Positions 37,276 through 46,696 are shown, counted from the stretch's first letter. The stretch is 64,000 nt of DNA from Ruegeria sp. YS9 (GCF_024628725.1 NZ_CP102409.1:467001-531000); one strand, 5' to 3'. Notes: a model not told the origin generated them from the sequence alone. Made by a program: numbers and translations.

Positions 37276-37618
37276 GTGTGTCTTCTCCTGTGGCGGCGCG
37301 AAGGTCGTTGGCCGTTGCGCCTTTGGGGCAGTGAGCCGGGAAAACCGGCGGCTGAGCGCGTCTTATCACGGTCATTCAGGGCATGAACAGGCGGGTTTGA
37401 CGCAGTTAGCGCAACCAAGTCCGGGTTTAGCGCCATCAGAAATTCAATGTCGGAAAAGCGGGCAGATTTTTGCGGGCATCAAGGCAAATTTGCCGCAGAC
37501 CTGCCGCAACAAAGGCATGATTCGCAGTTACGGATTGATTCGGCGTCTTAAAACCGCCAACAATGCCTTACAAATAAGCGAATTATTGCGCGAGTGAGCA
37601 GGAATAGGGGTGAGCCCG
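37276..37618. other. pckA-chvI divergent intergenic region
   Basis: This 343-bp gap holds no convincing gene; an open frame in it lacks coding character. It contains a perfect 12-bp palindrome GGCAAATTTGCC (37483-37494), a candidate regulator site lying about 208 bp from pckA and 125 bp from chvI. The chvI side is AT-richer. I cannot place -35/-10 elements with confidence. Confidence 0.6.
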
Positions 37619-38323
37619 ATGTCAAAGATTGCACTTGTGGATGACGATAGAAACATTCTGACGTCTGTATCCATGACCCTCGAAGCCGAAGGTTTCGAGG
37701 TTGAAACTTATAATGATGGCCAGGCCGCGTTGGATGCGTTCAACAAGAAACTGCCGGACATGGCTGTTCTGGATATCAAGATGCCGCGAATGGACGGCAT
37801 GGATCTGCTGCAACGGCTGCGTCAGAAGACGCAGATGCCGGTGATCTTCCTGACCTCGAAGGACGATGAGATCGACGAGGTGCTGGGCCTGCGTATGGGC
37901 GCGGATGACTATGTAAAGAAGCCTTTTTCACAGCGTTTGCTGGTCGAACGCATTCGGGCTTTGCTGCGCCGCCAAGAGGCGACCAGCGGCGACGCGGTCG
38001 CAACCAACAGCAATGACACCAAAGTCATGGAACGCGGCGACCTGAGAATGGACCCGCTGCGCCATGCGGTCAGCTGGAAAGGGAATGATGTGTCCCTGAC
38101 CGTGACCGAGTTCCTGTTGCTTCAGGCGCTGGCCCAACGTCCGGGCTTCGTCAAAAGCCGCGACCAGTTGATGGATGTCGCCTATGATGATCAGGTCTAT
38201 GTGGATGACCGCACGATCGACAGCCACATCAAGCGCCTGCGGAAAAAAATGCGCGCGGCTGACCCCGAGTTCTCGGCGATTGAGACCTTGTATGGTATCG
38301 GTTACCGGTACAACGAAGAATAG
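37619..38323 (+). CDS. chvI: Response regulator ChvI
   Basis: ChvI is an OmpR/PhoB-type regulator partnered with ChvG. The receiver domain has the acidic patch VDDDRN, the phospho-acceptor Asp in [17 protein letters not shown], Thr in FLTSKDDE and Lys in [15 protein letters not shown]. The C-terminal winged helix has [26 protein letters not shown] and [17 protein letters not shown] 37619 has AGGGGTG 7 bases upstream; GTG 37610 is an alternative. It is followed by chvG and the HprK-RapZ group. Confidence 0.95.
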   Translation: MSKIALVDDDRNILTSVSMTLEAEGFEVETYNDGQAALDAFNKKLPDMAVLDIKMPRMDGMDLLQRLRQKTQMPVIFLTSKDDEIDEVLGLRMGADDYVKKPFSQRLLVERIRALLRRQEATSGDAVATNSNDTKVMERGDLRMDPLRHAVSWKGNDVSLTVTEFLLLQALAQRPGFVKSRDQLMDVAYDDQVYVDDRTIDSHIKRLRKKMRAADPEFSAIETLYGIGYRYNEE

Positions 38324-38355
38324 GCGCGGCCGCCTGCAAGAGGTAATGGGGTCTC

Positions 38356-40074
38356 GTGCGCGACACCGAACAAGCCAGCGAAATGCGCGACGGTGACGTC
38401 GTTCTAGGGGATGACTGGGTCATTCCTCAGGACCCCGAGTCAGCGGAGCTGAGGGAAAAGCGATCCCGGAGGAACCTGTTTTCTCTGCGTGGTTCACCTC
38501 TGGCGCGCAAAATCATCACGTTCAACTTGATCGCTCTGGTGATTCTGGTCACTGGGTTGCTGTATCTGGACGACTCGCGAAAAGAAAAGGTTCAGCAGAC
38601 CGCCCGCAATCTGCTGGGCGATGCGCAGCTTGTCAGCAACGTGTTTGAAACCCAGCTGCGTCAGGGCGCACAGCAATCCGGGCAGAATGCCGGGAACCTG
38701 GACGTCAAGGATACCTTGTCTGGCCTCACCCTGCCCGAAGGGGGCGAGGTTTTTGTATATGACGCCAGCGGCACGTTGATCGGCTGGACACGTGGTGCCC
38801 CGCAAGCCTCCGACATGCCGGTTCTTCTGCAATCCGAGGCCGAGATGCAGACCGGCAGCACGGTGATCAGCGACACGCTGAATGCCGTCTGGACAGGTTT
38901 GTCGAACCTGCTCAACTGGTCAACTGAAACCGAGGCACCGACGTTGGCGCAGCGTGTTCAGACCATTATTCCGCAAGCGATTGCCGGTAACAGCCAGGTA
39001 CAGGCGGTACAGGACAGCGCGGGTGAGACGGTCATCGTGGCTGCCGCACCGATCCTTTATGCGGATGTTCCCGCCGGAGCGGTGGCCATTACCGGCCCGG
39101 CCGGTGAAATCGACGCGCTTGCCCGCCGCGAGCAGGAGCGCATTCTTCAGATGTTCGTGGTGGCGCTGCTGGTTTCCGTGGGCCTCAGCCTTGTTTTGGC
39201 CTCGACCATTGCCAACCCGCTGGCCGATCTGGCATCCGCGGCAGAGATGGGCAAAGACCGGGGCACGGGTGTCAATCCCGGGCGCATCCGCATTCCCGAC
39301 CTCAGCGCCCGTCCTGATGAGATCGGACGTCTCAGTCGCGCTTTGCGGGGTATGGTGACCGCGCTGTACAACCGGATCGACGCAAACGAACAGTTTGCCG
39401 CCGATGTCGCCCATGAAATCAAAAACCCGCTGGCCAGCCTGCAATCCGCCGTGGGAACCCTGCGGATGGTCAAACGCGAGGATCAGCGCGACAAGCTGCT
39501 GGACGTGATCGAGCATGACGTACGGCGTCTGGATCGGCTGGTCAGCGACATATCAAATGCGTCGCGTCTGGATGCGGAACTGGTCAAGGAAGAAGAGCAG
39601 CCCTTTGACCTGCTCAAGCTGCTGGGCAATCTCGGCCAGTATCTGGGCGAGGATGCGCGCTCCAAGGGCATCGATTACATTACGGATCTGCCCTCTGAGC
39701 CGATTGTGATCAACGGGTTGGAAGCGCGTCTGGCGCAGGTCTTCGTCAACCTGATCACCAACGCGATTTCCTTCTGCGAAGAAAACGACGCCATTCGCGT
39801 CTGGGTCCGGCAGCGGGACAACCGTGTGTTGGTCGTTGTTGAAGACACCGGCCCTGGAATTCCCGAACAGGCGCTTACCAAAGTGTTCAAGCGTTTCTAC
39901 TCGCAGCGTCCGGCGGAACATTTCGGCAATAATTCGGGCCTGGGGCTGGCGATCTCGAAGCAGATTGTCGAAGCCCATGGCGGAGTGATCTGGGCTGAAA
40001 ACATCCGCCCGACCGAGGCCGATATCACATCGGATCCTCTGGGTGCCCGCTTTGTCGTGGGGTTGCCCGTCTAA
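38356..40074 (+). CDS. chvG: Sensor histidine kinase ChvG
   Basis: The protein has 572 residues. Order: cytosolic N-tail, TM1 (about 55-75, FNLIALVILVTGLLYL), a periplasmic sensor region of ~180 residues, TM2 (about 260-282), HAMP, the H-box FAADVAHEIKNPLASL with the phospho-His near 354, then ATPase boxes N (LITNAISFCEEND), G1 DTGPGIP and G2 GLGLAISK. In related bacteria ChvG senses acid and envelope conditions. GTG 38356 is the chosen start (ATG 38383 is possible). Confidence 0.94.
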   Translation: MRDTEQASEMRDGDVVLGDDWVIPQDPESAELREKRSRRNLFSLRGSPLARKIITFNLIALVILVTGLLYLDDSRKEKVQQTARNLLGDAQLVSNVFETQLRQGAQQSGQNAGNLDVKDTLSGLTLPEGGEVFVYDASGTLIGWTRGAPQASDMPVLLQSEAEMQTGSTVISDTLNAVWTGLSNLLNWSTETEAPTLAQRVQTIIPQAIAGNSQVQAVQDSAGETVIVAAAPILYADVPAGAVAITGPAGEIDALARREQERILQMFVVALLVSVGLSLVLASTIANPLADLASAAEMGKDRGTGVNPGRIRIPDLSARPDEIGRLSRALRGMVTALYNRIDANEQFAADVAHEIKNPLASLQSAVGTLRMVKREDQRDKLLDVIEHDVRRLDRLVSDISNASRLDAELVKEEEQPFDLLKLLGNLGQYLGEDARSKGIDYITDLPSEPIVINGLEARLAQVFVNLITNAISFCEENDAIRVWVRQRDNRVLVVVEDTGPGIPEQALTKVFKRFYSQRPAEHFGNNSGLGLAISKQIVEAHGGVIWAENIRPTEADITSDPLGARFVVGLPV

Positions 40075-40078
40075 GTCC

Positions 40079-40537
40079 ATGCATATTGATTCGTTGTCAC
40101 TCGCGAAAGATCAGGACAGCGCCTGTGTTCATGCCTCCTGCGTATCGGTTGCCGGACGCGGGCTTTTGATCATCGGTGCGTCCGGCACAGGGAAGTCCGG
40201 ACTGGCGTTGCAAATGATGGCGTTCGGTGCGGAACTGGTAGCCGATGACCGCGTCAATTTGGAGATGCAGCAGAACCGGGTGATCGCCTCGGCAGTTTCG
40301 CAGATACGCGGTTTGATCGAGGCGCGCCAGATTGGCCTGATCAAAGCCGAACCCAGTGGTCCGGTTCCGCTGGATTACGTGGTGGATCTGGATCAGCCAG
40401 AGCCTCAGCGTCTGCCCGACCCTTTGACGGTTTCCGTGCTGAGGCAAACTGTTCCCTTGCTTCGGGGTGCGGGCGTGCCCAACTTGGCTGTAGCGATGAT
40501 GCAGCTTCTAGGAAATGGGCGCGTAAACCCGGAATGA
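40079..40537 (+). CDS. hprK: HPr kinase/phosphorylase, short form
   Basis: The protein has 152 residues and consists only of the kinase domain. Walker A is IIGASGTGKSGLAL near 31-44, then LVADDRV and the HPrK signature IRGLIEARQIGLI near 80-92. The N-terminal domain of Gram-positive HprK is absent, as is usual in the alphaproteobacteria. It phosphorylates the regulatory Ser of HPr (41827). It lies 5 bp after chvG and overlaps rapZ by 4 bp. Confidence 0.93.
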   Translation: MHIDSLSLAKDQDSACVHASCVSVAGRGLLIIGASGTGKSGLALQMMAFGAELVADDRVNLEMQQNRVIASAVSQIRGLIEARQIGLIKAEPSGPVPLDYVVDLDQPEPQRLPDPLTVSVLRQTVPLLRGAGVPNLAVAMMQLLGNGRVNPE

Positions 40538-41427
40538 CCGAACACATGACATCGCAAAGGCGGATCGTACTTGTCACCGGGCCCTCCGGGGCAGGAAGAT
40601 CCACGGCCATTCATGTGCTGGAAGATCTGGGCTTTGAAGCCATCGACAACCTGCCGATGGGGCTTTTGCTGCGCTTGCTCGACAGCGCGGACAGCGACCG
40701 TCCGATGGCTTTGGGTATAGATGCCCGCAATCGCGATTTCTCGACGATCGGTTTCATAGAACTGGCTGAAAAGCTGGGCCGGTTGGCGCAGGTCGATCTG
40801 ACGGTTCTGTATCTGGATTGCACGGATGATGTTCTGGTGCGCAGGTTTTCAGAAACCCGAAGGCGGCATCCCGTCGCCAAGAATGCCAGCCCGGAAACCG
40901 GCGTTCAGCGTGAAAAAGAGCTGCTGGCGCCGATACGAGAGATTGCGGATACGCTGATCGACACCAGCCTTCTGAACGTGCATCAGCTGCGGGAAGAGGT
41001 CGAGAACTGGTTCGCCCCGCAAGGCGGGCGGCATCTGGCGGTTTCCATCGAATCCTTTTCTTACAAACGCGGCCTGCCGCGCGGATTGGACATGGTGTTC
41101 GATTGCAGGTTTCTGGCGAATCCGTACTGGCGCCCGGAATTTCGCGCAGCGGATGGTCGACACCCTGACGTTGCGCACTATGTGCAGTCAGACGCAAACT
41201 ACTTACCGTTTTTTGAACGTGTGCTGGACTTGCTGACCCTGCTGTTGCCGGCCTTTCGGGCCGAGGGCAAAGCGCATCTTTCCGTGGCGTTTGGGTGCAC
41301 GGGGGGGCAGCACAGATCAGTTGCCCTGGCAGAAGCTGTTGCAAAGGCTCTTGCGGAAGACGGGCAGCAGGTGGCAATTAGGCATCGCGAGATGGAACGT
41401 CGGTCGTTGAATGTGAGGTCGGATTGA
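40534..41427 (+). CDS. rapZ: RapZ/YvcJ-family nucleotide-binding protein
   Basis: The 297 residues are a P-loop N-domain and a C-domain with the family signatures FSYKRGLPRGLDMVFDCRFLANPYW and VAFGCTGGQHRSVALAEAVA. The P-loop is unusual: GPSGAGRST, with Arg at the invariant Walker Lys position, and DNLP follows as expected. RapZ in enteric bacteria controls GlmZ decay; the partner here is unknown. It is coupled to hprK and, through a TTGA overlap, to the EIIA gene. Confidence 0.92.
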   Translation: MTEHMTSQRRIVLVTGPSGAGRSTAIHVLEDLGFEAIDNLPMGLLLRLLDSADSDRPMALGIDARNRDFSTIGFIELAEKLGRLAQVDLTVLYLDCTDDVLVRRFSETRRRHPVAKNASPETGVQREKELLAPIREIADTLIDTSLLNVHQLREEVENWFAPQGGRHLAVSIESFSYKRGLPRGLDMVFDCRFLANPYWRPEFRAADGRHPDVAHYVQSDANYLPFFERVLDLLTLLLPAFRAEGKAHLSVAFGCTGGQHRSVALAEAVAKALAEDGQQVAIRHREMERRSLNVRSD

Positions 41428-41816
41428 TCGGAATTGTGATCGTTGCACATGGGGGGTTGGCTCAGGAATACCTGGCCGCCACGCAACACGTGGTCGGACC
41501 ACAGGCCAGCCTCGTGGCGGTCGCGATAGAGGCTGACCATGACCGGGACGAAAAACAGGCCGAAATCTGCCGGGCCGCGGACGAAGTGGACACCGGCGAT
41601 GGTGTCGTTGTCGTCACCGACCTCTTTGGCGGCAGCCCCTCGAATCTTAGCCTGCGTGCTTGCGCGCCTCAGGACCGGCGTATTCTGTACGGGGCAAACC
41701 TGCCGATGCTGATCAAATTGGCCAAAAGCCGCCACTTGCCCATTGGTGATGCGGTCCGTCAGGCAATGGAGGCTGGACGGAAGTACATCAATGCGCAGAA
41801 TGTGACATTGGATTGA
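41424..41816 (+). CDS. PTS IIA component, mannose family (EIIA-Man)
   Basis: The protein has 130 residues starting at TTG 41424, which overlaps the rapZ stop (TTGA). The phospho-His is in IGIVIVAHGGLAQEY near residue 9, and VVVVTDLFGGSPSNLSLRA near 60 is the second family motif. No EIIBC transport gene is near, so this is probably a regulatory end acceptor of the PTS chain. Confidence 0.92.
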   Translation: MIGIVIVAHGGLAQEYLAATQHVVGPQASLVAVAIEADHDRDEKQAEICRAADEVDTGDGVVVVTDLFGGSPSNLSLRACAPQDRRILYGANLPMLIKLAKSRHLPIGDAVRQAMEAGRKYINAQNVTLD

Positions 41817-41826
41817 AAGCGGATTA

Positions 41827-42102
41827 TTGAATATGACGAGCCGAAGCCTGAAAATCATCAATGAAAAGGGCCTGCACGCACGGGCCTCGGCAAAGCTGGT
41901 TGAGGTTGTAGAGGGGTTTGATGCGCATGCTGAGGTGTCAAAAGACGGACTTTCTGCATCAGGCGACAGCATCATGGGCCTTTTGATGTTGGCAGCATCG
42001 CGCGGAACAACTATTGACGTCGAGACGTCCGGGCCGGATGCTGAGGCATTGGCAGAAGCTCTGGAAACGCTTGTGAACGACAAGTTCGGAGAGGGGTTCT
42101 AA
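41827..42102 (+). CDS. ptsH: Phosphocarrier protein HPr
   Basis: The protein has about 91 residues. The catalytic His is in NEKGLHARASAKLVEV (near 21) and the HprK target Ser is in SGDSIMGLLML (near 48). Start at TTG 41827 or, two codons later, ATG 41833; the choice changes two residues. It is the last gene of the chvIG-hprK-rapZ-EIIA-HPr group. No PTS enzyme I is in the window. Confidence 0.94.
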   Translation: MNMTSRSLKIINEKGLHARASAKLVEVVEGFDAHAEVSKDGLSASGDSIMGLLMLAASRGTTIDVETSGPDAEALAEALETLVNDKFGEGF

Positions 42103-42141
42103 GCCGCCCCGCCGGGACAGGAAGAACGGGAAGACCAGGAA

Positions 42142-43041
42142 TTGGCGGAAACAACGCACGAGACCAAGACAAGCCCGGTGGTGGATGGAACCGCAGATCA
42201 GGGTGAGATCTACGACCGTAGAACGCTGACCTACGCGAATTCATTCGATGATGCCTGGACTGCGACTGCCATTCGGGCCATCGAGTGGTGCACAGGCAAG
42301 CTGACCATTTTGCGCATGGTCAACAAGTTCGAAAAAAAGAACGAATACTATCGCGGCCAGCGGTTCTGGGGGGGTGCCCTCAAGACTATGGGAATCGATC
42401 TGACCACACCGCAGGAACAGATTGACCGCATCCCCAAGACCGGCCCGGTTGTCGTCGTCGCCAACCACCCGCACGGTATGGTCGATGGCATGATTTTGGC
42501 AGAACTGATCGGTCGGGTGCGCAGTGATTACCGCATTCTGACCCGTTCGGTCCTGACAGGGCTGGACGAAGCGGCCACGTCATTCATGATTCCGGTTCCG
42601 TTTCCACACGACCCCGAGGCGCAGGCCAAGATGCTGGAAATGCGCGGCAAAGCCATGGAACATCTCAAGAACGGTGGCGTTGTGGCGCTGTTTCCATCCG
42701 GTGTTGTGATGTCCTCGGATGATTGGTTCGGGCCCGCGATCGAGCGGGAATGGAACGTGTTCACCGCCAAGATGATCCGCCGTTCGGGCGCGCGCGTGGT
42801 GCCGATTTTCTTTCCGGGCAGCAATTCGCGCTGGTATCAGATCGCCAACCGCGTCTCTGCAATTCTGCGGCAGGGATTGTTGCTGCACGAGATCGTCCGA
42901 TCCTGCAACAAACCCCAGTCGCCGGTGATCGGCGAACCGATTTCGGACCGCGACATGGAGCTGTTGGAGCGCGACCCGCGCGGATTCATGGCCTGGCTCA
43001 GAAATCACACCATGTCTCTGGGCAAGTCGGAACAGACCTGA
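42142..43041 (+). CDS. Lysophospholipid acyltransferase-family protein
   Basis: The protein has 299 residues with a PlsC-like domain. The acyltransferase motif is VVANHPHGMVDGMIL near 110-124 (His-x5-Asp spacing, as in hemolysin-like acyltransferases), and FPSGVVMSSDDWFG and VPIFFPGSNSRWYQ form the later blocks. The start at TTG 42142 gives MAETTHETK with AGGA upstream. The product is likely membrane-bound and works on phospholipid or ornithine-lipid precursors; the exact acceptor is not known. Confidence 0.88.
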   Translation: MAETTHETKTSPVVDGTADQGEIYDRRTLTYANSFDDAWTATAIRAIEWCTGKLTILRMVNKFEKKNEYYRGQRFWGGALKTMGIDLTTPQEQIDRIPKTGPVVVVANHPHGMVDGMILAELIGRVRSDYRILTRSVLTGLDEAATSFMIPVPFPHDPEAQAKMLEMRGKAMEHLKNGGVVALFPSGVVMSSDDWFGPAIEREWNVFTAKMIRRSGARVVPIFFPGSNSRWYQIANRVSAILRQGLLLHEIVRSCNKPQSPVIGEPISDRDMELLERDPRGFMAWLRNHTMSLGKSEQT

Positions 43042-43060
43042 TCTGCGTCTTCATCTGGCC

Positions 43061-43114
43061 CAAAATATCCCGGGGGTGAGCCCGGACAAAGTCCGGGCGA
43101 GGGGGCTGGCCCCC
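43061..43114. repeat. REP-like intergenic element with two hairpins
   Basis: GCCCGGAC-AAA-GTCCGGGC (43080-43098) and GGGGGC-TG-GCCCCC (43101-43114) stand back to back, preceded by CAAAATATCCCGGGGGTG. This layout is like the short repeats scattered between genes of roseobacters. It sits between convergent genes and probably stops transcription from both sides. Only one copy is in this window. Confidence 0.65.
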
Positions 43115-43115
43115 T

Positions 43116-43991
43116 TCAGCGTGTCGGTACCGGAACTTCGCCTCGGTAGTCATAAAAGCCACGCTCGGTCTTGCGCCCCAGCCACCCGGCCTCGACATAT
43201 TTCGTCAGCAGAGGGCAGGGACGGTATTTGGTATCGGCCAACCCGTCATGCAGCACGTTCATGATCGCCAGACAGGTATCCAACCCGATGAAGTCCGCCA
43301 ATTCAAGCGGGCCCATGGGATGATTCGCCCCAAGCTTCATTGACTGGTCGATGGATTGTACGTTCCCCACACCTTCATAGAGTGTGTAGACCGCCTCGTT
43401 GATCATGGGCATCAGGATCCGGTTCACGATAAAGGCCGGAAAGTCCTCGGCGCTGGCGGCCGTTTTGCCCAACCGGTCCACCACCGCTTTGCAGGCGTTG
43501 AAGGTTTCTTCATCCGTGGCGATGCCGCGGATCAATTCCACCAGCTGCATAACAGGGACAGGGTTCATGAAATGAAAACCCATGAACCGTTCGGGCCGAT
43601 CCGTGCGGCTTGCCAGCCGGGTGATGGAAATCGAGGATGTATTTGACGTCAGAATCGTATGCGGCAGCAGGTGCGGTTGCAGGTCCTCGAATATCGCCTG
43701 TTTGATCGTTTCCCGCTCGGTTGCCGCCTCGATAACCAGATCGGTTTGGCCCAGTTTCGGCAGCTCAAGCGTGGTCGTAATCCGTTTCAGCGCGGCCTTC
43801 ATCGCTTCGTCGGTGATTTTGCCACGTGACGCCTGCCGCGCCATGTTGCCTTCGATTGCGGCAATGGCGCTGTCCAGAGCATCCTGGCTGACATCGTTCA
43901 GCAAGACGTCGTATTCCGCCAACGCCATAACATGGGCAATGCCGTTGCCCATTTGTCCCGCGCCAATCACACCGACCGATTTGACTTCCAT
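43116..43991 (-). CDS. 3-Hydroxybutyryl-CoA dehydrogenase
   Basis: The protein (291 residues) oxidises (S)-3-hydroxybutyryl-CoA with NAD(P). The Rossmann motif is VGVIGAGQMGNGIAHVMA at the N-terminus. FMGFHFMNPVPVMQLVELIRG near 135-155 holds the catalytic His, and the C-terminal dimer domain has NHPMGPLELADFIGLDTCL. The gene lies near etfAB, consistent with a fatty-acid or polyhydroxybutyrate role. Confidence 0.95.
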   Translation of the reverse strand: MEVKSVGVIGAGQMGNGIAHVMALAEYDVLLNDVSQDALDSAIAAIEGNMARQASRGKITDEAMKAALKRITTTLELPKLGQTDLVIEAATERETIKQAIFEDLQPHLLPHTILTSNTSSISITRLASRTDRPERFMGFHFMNPVPVMQLVELIRGIATDEETFNACKAVVDRLGKTAASAEDFPAFIVNRILMPMINEAVYTLYEGVGNVQSIDQSMKLGANHPMGPLELADFIGLDTCLAIMNVLHDGLADTKYRPCPLLTKYVEAGWLGRKTERGFYDYRGEVPVPTR

Positions 43992-44154
43992 GTTCAGCTG
44001 CCTTTGCCCTGGAGGATACCGCGACAGTATCGGCAGACCGGGGCGGGCGGCAAGAGGTTCGCGGCGATCAATTTTGCTTCAAATGCGCGCATTAGGAAAA
44101 TCTCAATATCTATGGCCGCAAGATGGCACCGGGTGAGAAAACGGGGGGCTTGAT

Positions 44155-44958
44155 ATGAGCTTTCATCAGACAAACAGCGGCAAGGAGTCCGCCTGCCAGT
44201 ATACCAATTCGAAACTTTGGTTCCGGGGTCCATCCGGCAGGTTGGACCAACCCTATGTGGCCTGTCTGGGAGGAGAGGAAACTTTCGGCAGATTCGTCGA
44301 TTGCCCGTTTCCTGCCGTGCTCGAGAAGCGATTGGGAAAGCCATGCGTCAACTTCGGCAGCCTGTTTTGCGGAGTCGAAGCGTTGTCCACTGATCCGGGA
44401 GTGCTGAATCTGGTCAATCAGTCAGACCTATGCGTGTTGCAGGTGCCCGATCTTCTGCGCCAATCGAACCGGTTTTACCGCGTGCACCCGCGTCGCAACG
44501 ATCGGTTCCTTGAACCCACCGCGGACTTGCTGGGGCTGTACCCGGATGTTGACTTCACGGAAATCCATTTTGTGCGCCATTTGTTGGAGCAGTTGAGCGC
44601 AACAGAAGACGCACGTTTCGAAGTCGTAGCGCAGGAACTGCGAGAGGTCTGGATACGCGCCACCGGGGAACTGATAGAACGGATCGAACCCGGCGTTGTC
44701 CTGCTTTGGTTGCATGTGCAGCGGCAAACCGGATCGCATGTTGACCATATCGTGCCCGACGCCGCCATGATCGAACAAATGCGCCCGCTCTGCGCCGATG
44801 TCGTAGAGGTTTCGGTAGCTGTATCCGCTCGATCGGATGCTCTCGAGGATGTCATGTTCGGAACGCTTCAGCAGCCGATTGCGGAACATATGATCGGCCC
44901 GTCCGCGCATCGAGAAATTGCCGAGCATCTGCTGATCGCTTTGCGGAACCTGAACTGA
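44155..44958 (+). CDS. DUF6473-like protein
   Basis: The protein has 267 residues, no signal peptide and no membrane helix. Characteristic stretches are [22 protein letters not shown] near the N-terminus, [31 protein letters not shown] near 105 and [17 protein letters not shown] associate these with the DUF6473 family of Rhodobacteraceae, whose role is unknown. The [10 protein letters not shown] block is basic and could hold a phosphate or sulfate. A shared terminator ends it. Confidence 0.75.
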   Translation: MSFHQTNSGKESACQYTNSKLWFRGPSGRLDQPYVACLGGEETFGRFVDCPFPAVLEKRLGKPCVNFGSLFCGVEALSTDPGVLNLVNQSDLCVLQVPDLLRQSNRFYRVHPRRNDRFLEPTADLLGLYPDVDFTEIHFVRHLLEQLSATEDARFEVVAQELREVWIRATGELIERIEPGVVLLWLHVQRQTGSHVDHIVPDAAMIEQMRPLCADVVEVSVAVSARSDALEDVMFGTLQQPIAEHMIGPSAHREIAEHLLIALRNLN

Positions 44959-44960
44959 AA

Positions 44961-44984
44961 AAGGCCCGCCTGTTGGCGGGCCTT
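44961..44984. terminator. Bidirectional terminator between DUF6473-like gene and etfA
   Basis: AAGGCCCGCC and GGCGGGCCTT form a perfect 10-bp stem with a TGTT loop between two convergent genes. Both strands show short T-runs at the ends (CCTTT on plus, TTTTT on minus from the neighbouring AAAAA). Confidence 0.8.
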
Positions 44985-45008
44985 TGCAGATCAATCCGGA
45001 TATCCGGT

Positions 45009-45938
45009 TCAGCCGAGCTTTTCGGTCAGTTCCGGCACCGCCTGGAACAGGTCTGCGACCAGGCCGAAATCGGCGACCTGGAAGATCGGCGCCTCTTCGT
45101 CCTTGTTGATCGCCACGATGACCTTCGAGTCCTTCATGCCGGCCAGGTGCTGAATCGCGCCCGAGATGCCGACGGCAACATACAGATCCGGGGCAACAAC
45201 CTTGCCGGTCTGACCCACCTGCCAGTCGTTCGGCGCATAGCCCGAGTCAACGGCCGCGCGCGACGCACCAACCGCGGCGCCCAGCTTGTCGGCCAGGTTT
45301 TCGATCAGTTTGAAGTCTTCTTCCGAGCCGACACCACGGCCGCCCGAAACAACGACGCCGGCCGAGGTCAGCTCGGGACGGTCGCTTTCGGCCACCTTGT
45401 CTTCGACCCATTCCGACAGGCCGGGGTTTTCGCCGACTGACACGGTCTCGACCGTGGCCGAACCGCCTTCGCCGGCCGCGTCAAAGCTGGCGGTCCGGAT
45501 GGTGACGACCTTCTTGGCGTCGTTCGACTTGACGGTCTGGATCGCGTTGCCCGCGTAGATCGGGCGCTCGAAGGTCGAGCCATCAACAACGCCGGAAGCA
45601 TCCGAGATCACCATCACGTCCAGCAGGGCTGCAACGCGAGGCATCACATTCTTGGCGTCGGTGGTGGCCGGCGCCACGATATGCTCGTAGCCATCGGCCA
45701 GGCCCACGATCAGGGCCGCGGTCGATTCCGCCAGGCGGTGGCCCAGCGACGGGTCTTCGGCGACCAGAACCTTCGACACGCCGTCTATCTTGGCCGCAGC
45801 CTCACCGGCAGCAGCGGCCGAGCCGCCCGCGGCCAGAACGGTCACGTCGCCCAGCACTTTCGCGGCGGTCACGGCCTTTGCGGTCGCATCCATCGCCAGT
45901 TCGCCGTTGTTCACTTCGGCAAGCAGAAGTACAGCCAT
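45009..45938 (-). CDS. etfA: Electron transfer flavoprotein alpha subunit
   Basis: EtfA (309 residues) binds FAD and passes electrons from acyl-CoA dehydrogenases to ETF-quinone oxidoreductase. The C-terminal FAD domain holds [25 protein letters not shown] near 200 and [18 protein letters not shown] near 262, followed by [18 protein letters not shown]. Its ATG shares one base with the etfB stop (TAATG), so translation is coupled. Confidence 0.97.
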   Translation of the reverse strand: MAVLLLAEVNNGELAMDATAKAVTAAKVLGDVTVLAAGGSAAAAGEAAAKIDGVSKVLVAEDPSLGHRLAESTAALIVGLADGYEHIVAPATTDAKNVMPRVAALLDVMVISDASGVVDGSTFERPIYAGNAIQTVKSNDAKKVVTIRTASFDAAGEGGSATVETVSVGENPGLSEWVEDKVAESDRPELTSAGVVVSGGRGVGSEEDFKLIENLADKLGAAVGASRAAVDSGYAPNDWQVGQTGKVVAPDLYVAVGISGAIQHLAGMKDSKVIVAINKDEEAPIFQVADFGLVADLFQAVPELTEKLG

Positions 45939-46696
45939 TACACAGCCCCCGCTTCTTTGAGTTTCTCGACCAGCTCGTCCACCGAGCCCACGATGATGCC
46001 AGCCGCGCGCGCCGGCGGCTCTTCGGTCTTGACGATTTCCAGACGCGGGGTGACGTCGACGCCGTAGTCGGCGGCAGTTTTTTCGTCCAGCGGCTTTTTC
46101 TTCGCCTTCATGATGTTGGGCAGCGAGGCATAGCGCGGCTCGTTCAGGCGCAGGTCAACGGTGATGATGGCGGGCATCTTGACGCTGATGGTTTGCAACC
46201 CGCCATCGACCTCGCGGGTGACCTTGGCGGTGTCGCCTTCGATGTCCAGATCGGATGCGAAGGTGCCCTGGGACCAGCCCAGCAGCGCCGACAGCATCTG
46301 GCCGGTGGCGTTCATGTCGTTGTCGATCGCCTGCTTGCCGCACAGCACGATGCCCGGCTGCTCTTCCTCGACCACCTTGGCCAGGATCTTGGCAACGGCC
46401 AGAGGCTCGATGTCCTGGTGGACGTCATCCGCCGCGACCACAAGAATGGCGCGGTCCGCACCCATGGCCAGCGCGGTGCGCAGGGTTTCCTGCGCCTGCT
46501 TCACGCCGATCGAAACCGCAACGACCTCGTCGGCCTTGCCGGCTTCTTTCAGGCGGATCGCCTCTTCCACCGCAATCTCGTCGAACGGGTTCATCGACAT
46601 TTTGACATTGGCGAGATCAACACCGCTACCGTCCGCTTTCACGCGGACCTTCACATTGTAGTCAATCACGCGTTTGACAGGCACCAGTACCTTCAT
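45938..46696 (-). CDS. etfB: Electron transfer flavoprotein beta subunit
   Basis: The protein has 252 residues and binds AMP. Segments typical of EtfB are [19 protein letters not shown] at the start, [19 protein letters not shown] near 36-55, [25 protein letters not shown] near 105-130 and [11 protein letters not shown] near 195. It forms the heterodimer with EtfA, the next gene, and can serve the flavoprotein dehydrogenase at 31844. Confidence 0.97.
   Translation of the reverse strand: MKVLVPVKRVIDYNVKVRVKADGSGVDLANVKMSMNPFDEIAVEEAIRLKEAGKADEVVAVSIGVKQAQETLRTALAMGADRAILVVAADDVHQDIEPLAVAKILAKVVEEEQPGIVLCGKQAIDNDMNATGQMLSALLGWSQGTFASDLDIEGDTAKVTREVDGGLQTISVKMPAIITVDLRLNEPRYASLPNIMKAKKKPLDEKTAADYGVDVTPRLEIVKTEEPPARAAGIIVGSVDELVEKLKEAGAV

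Noticed and set aside
37274..37597. 107-codon open frame in the pckA-chvI gap
   Set aside because: Cys/Ser/Gly-rich translation with no ribosome site; overlaps the region expected to hold both promoters.
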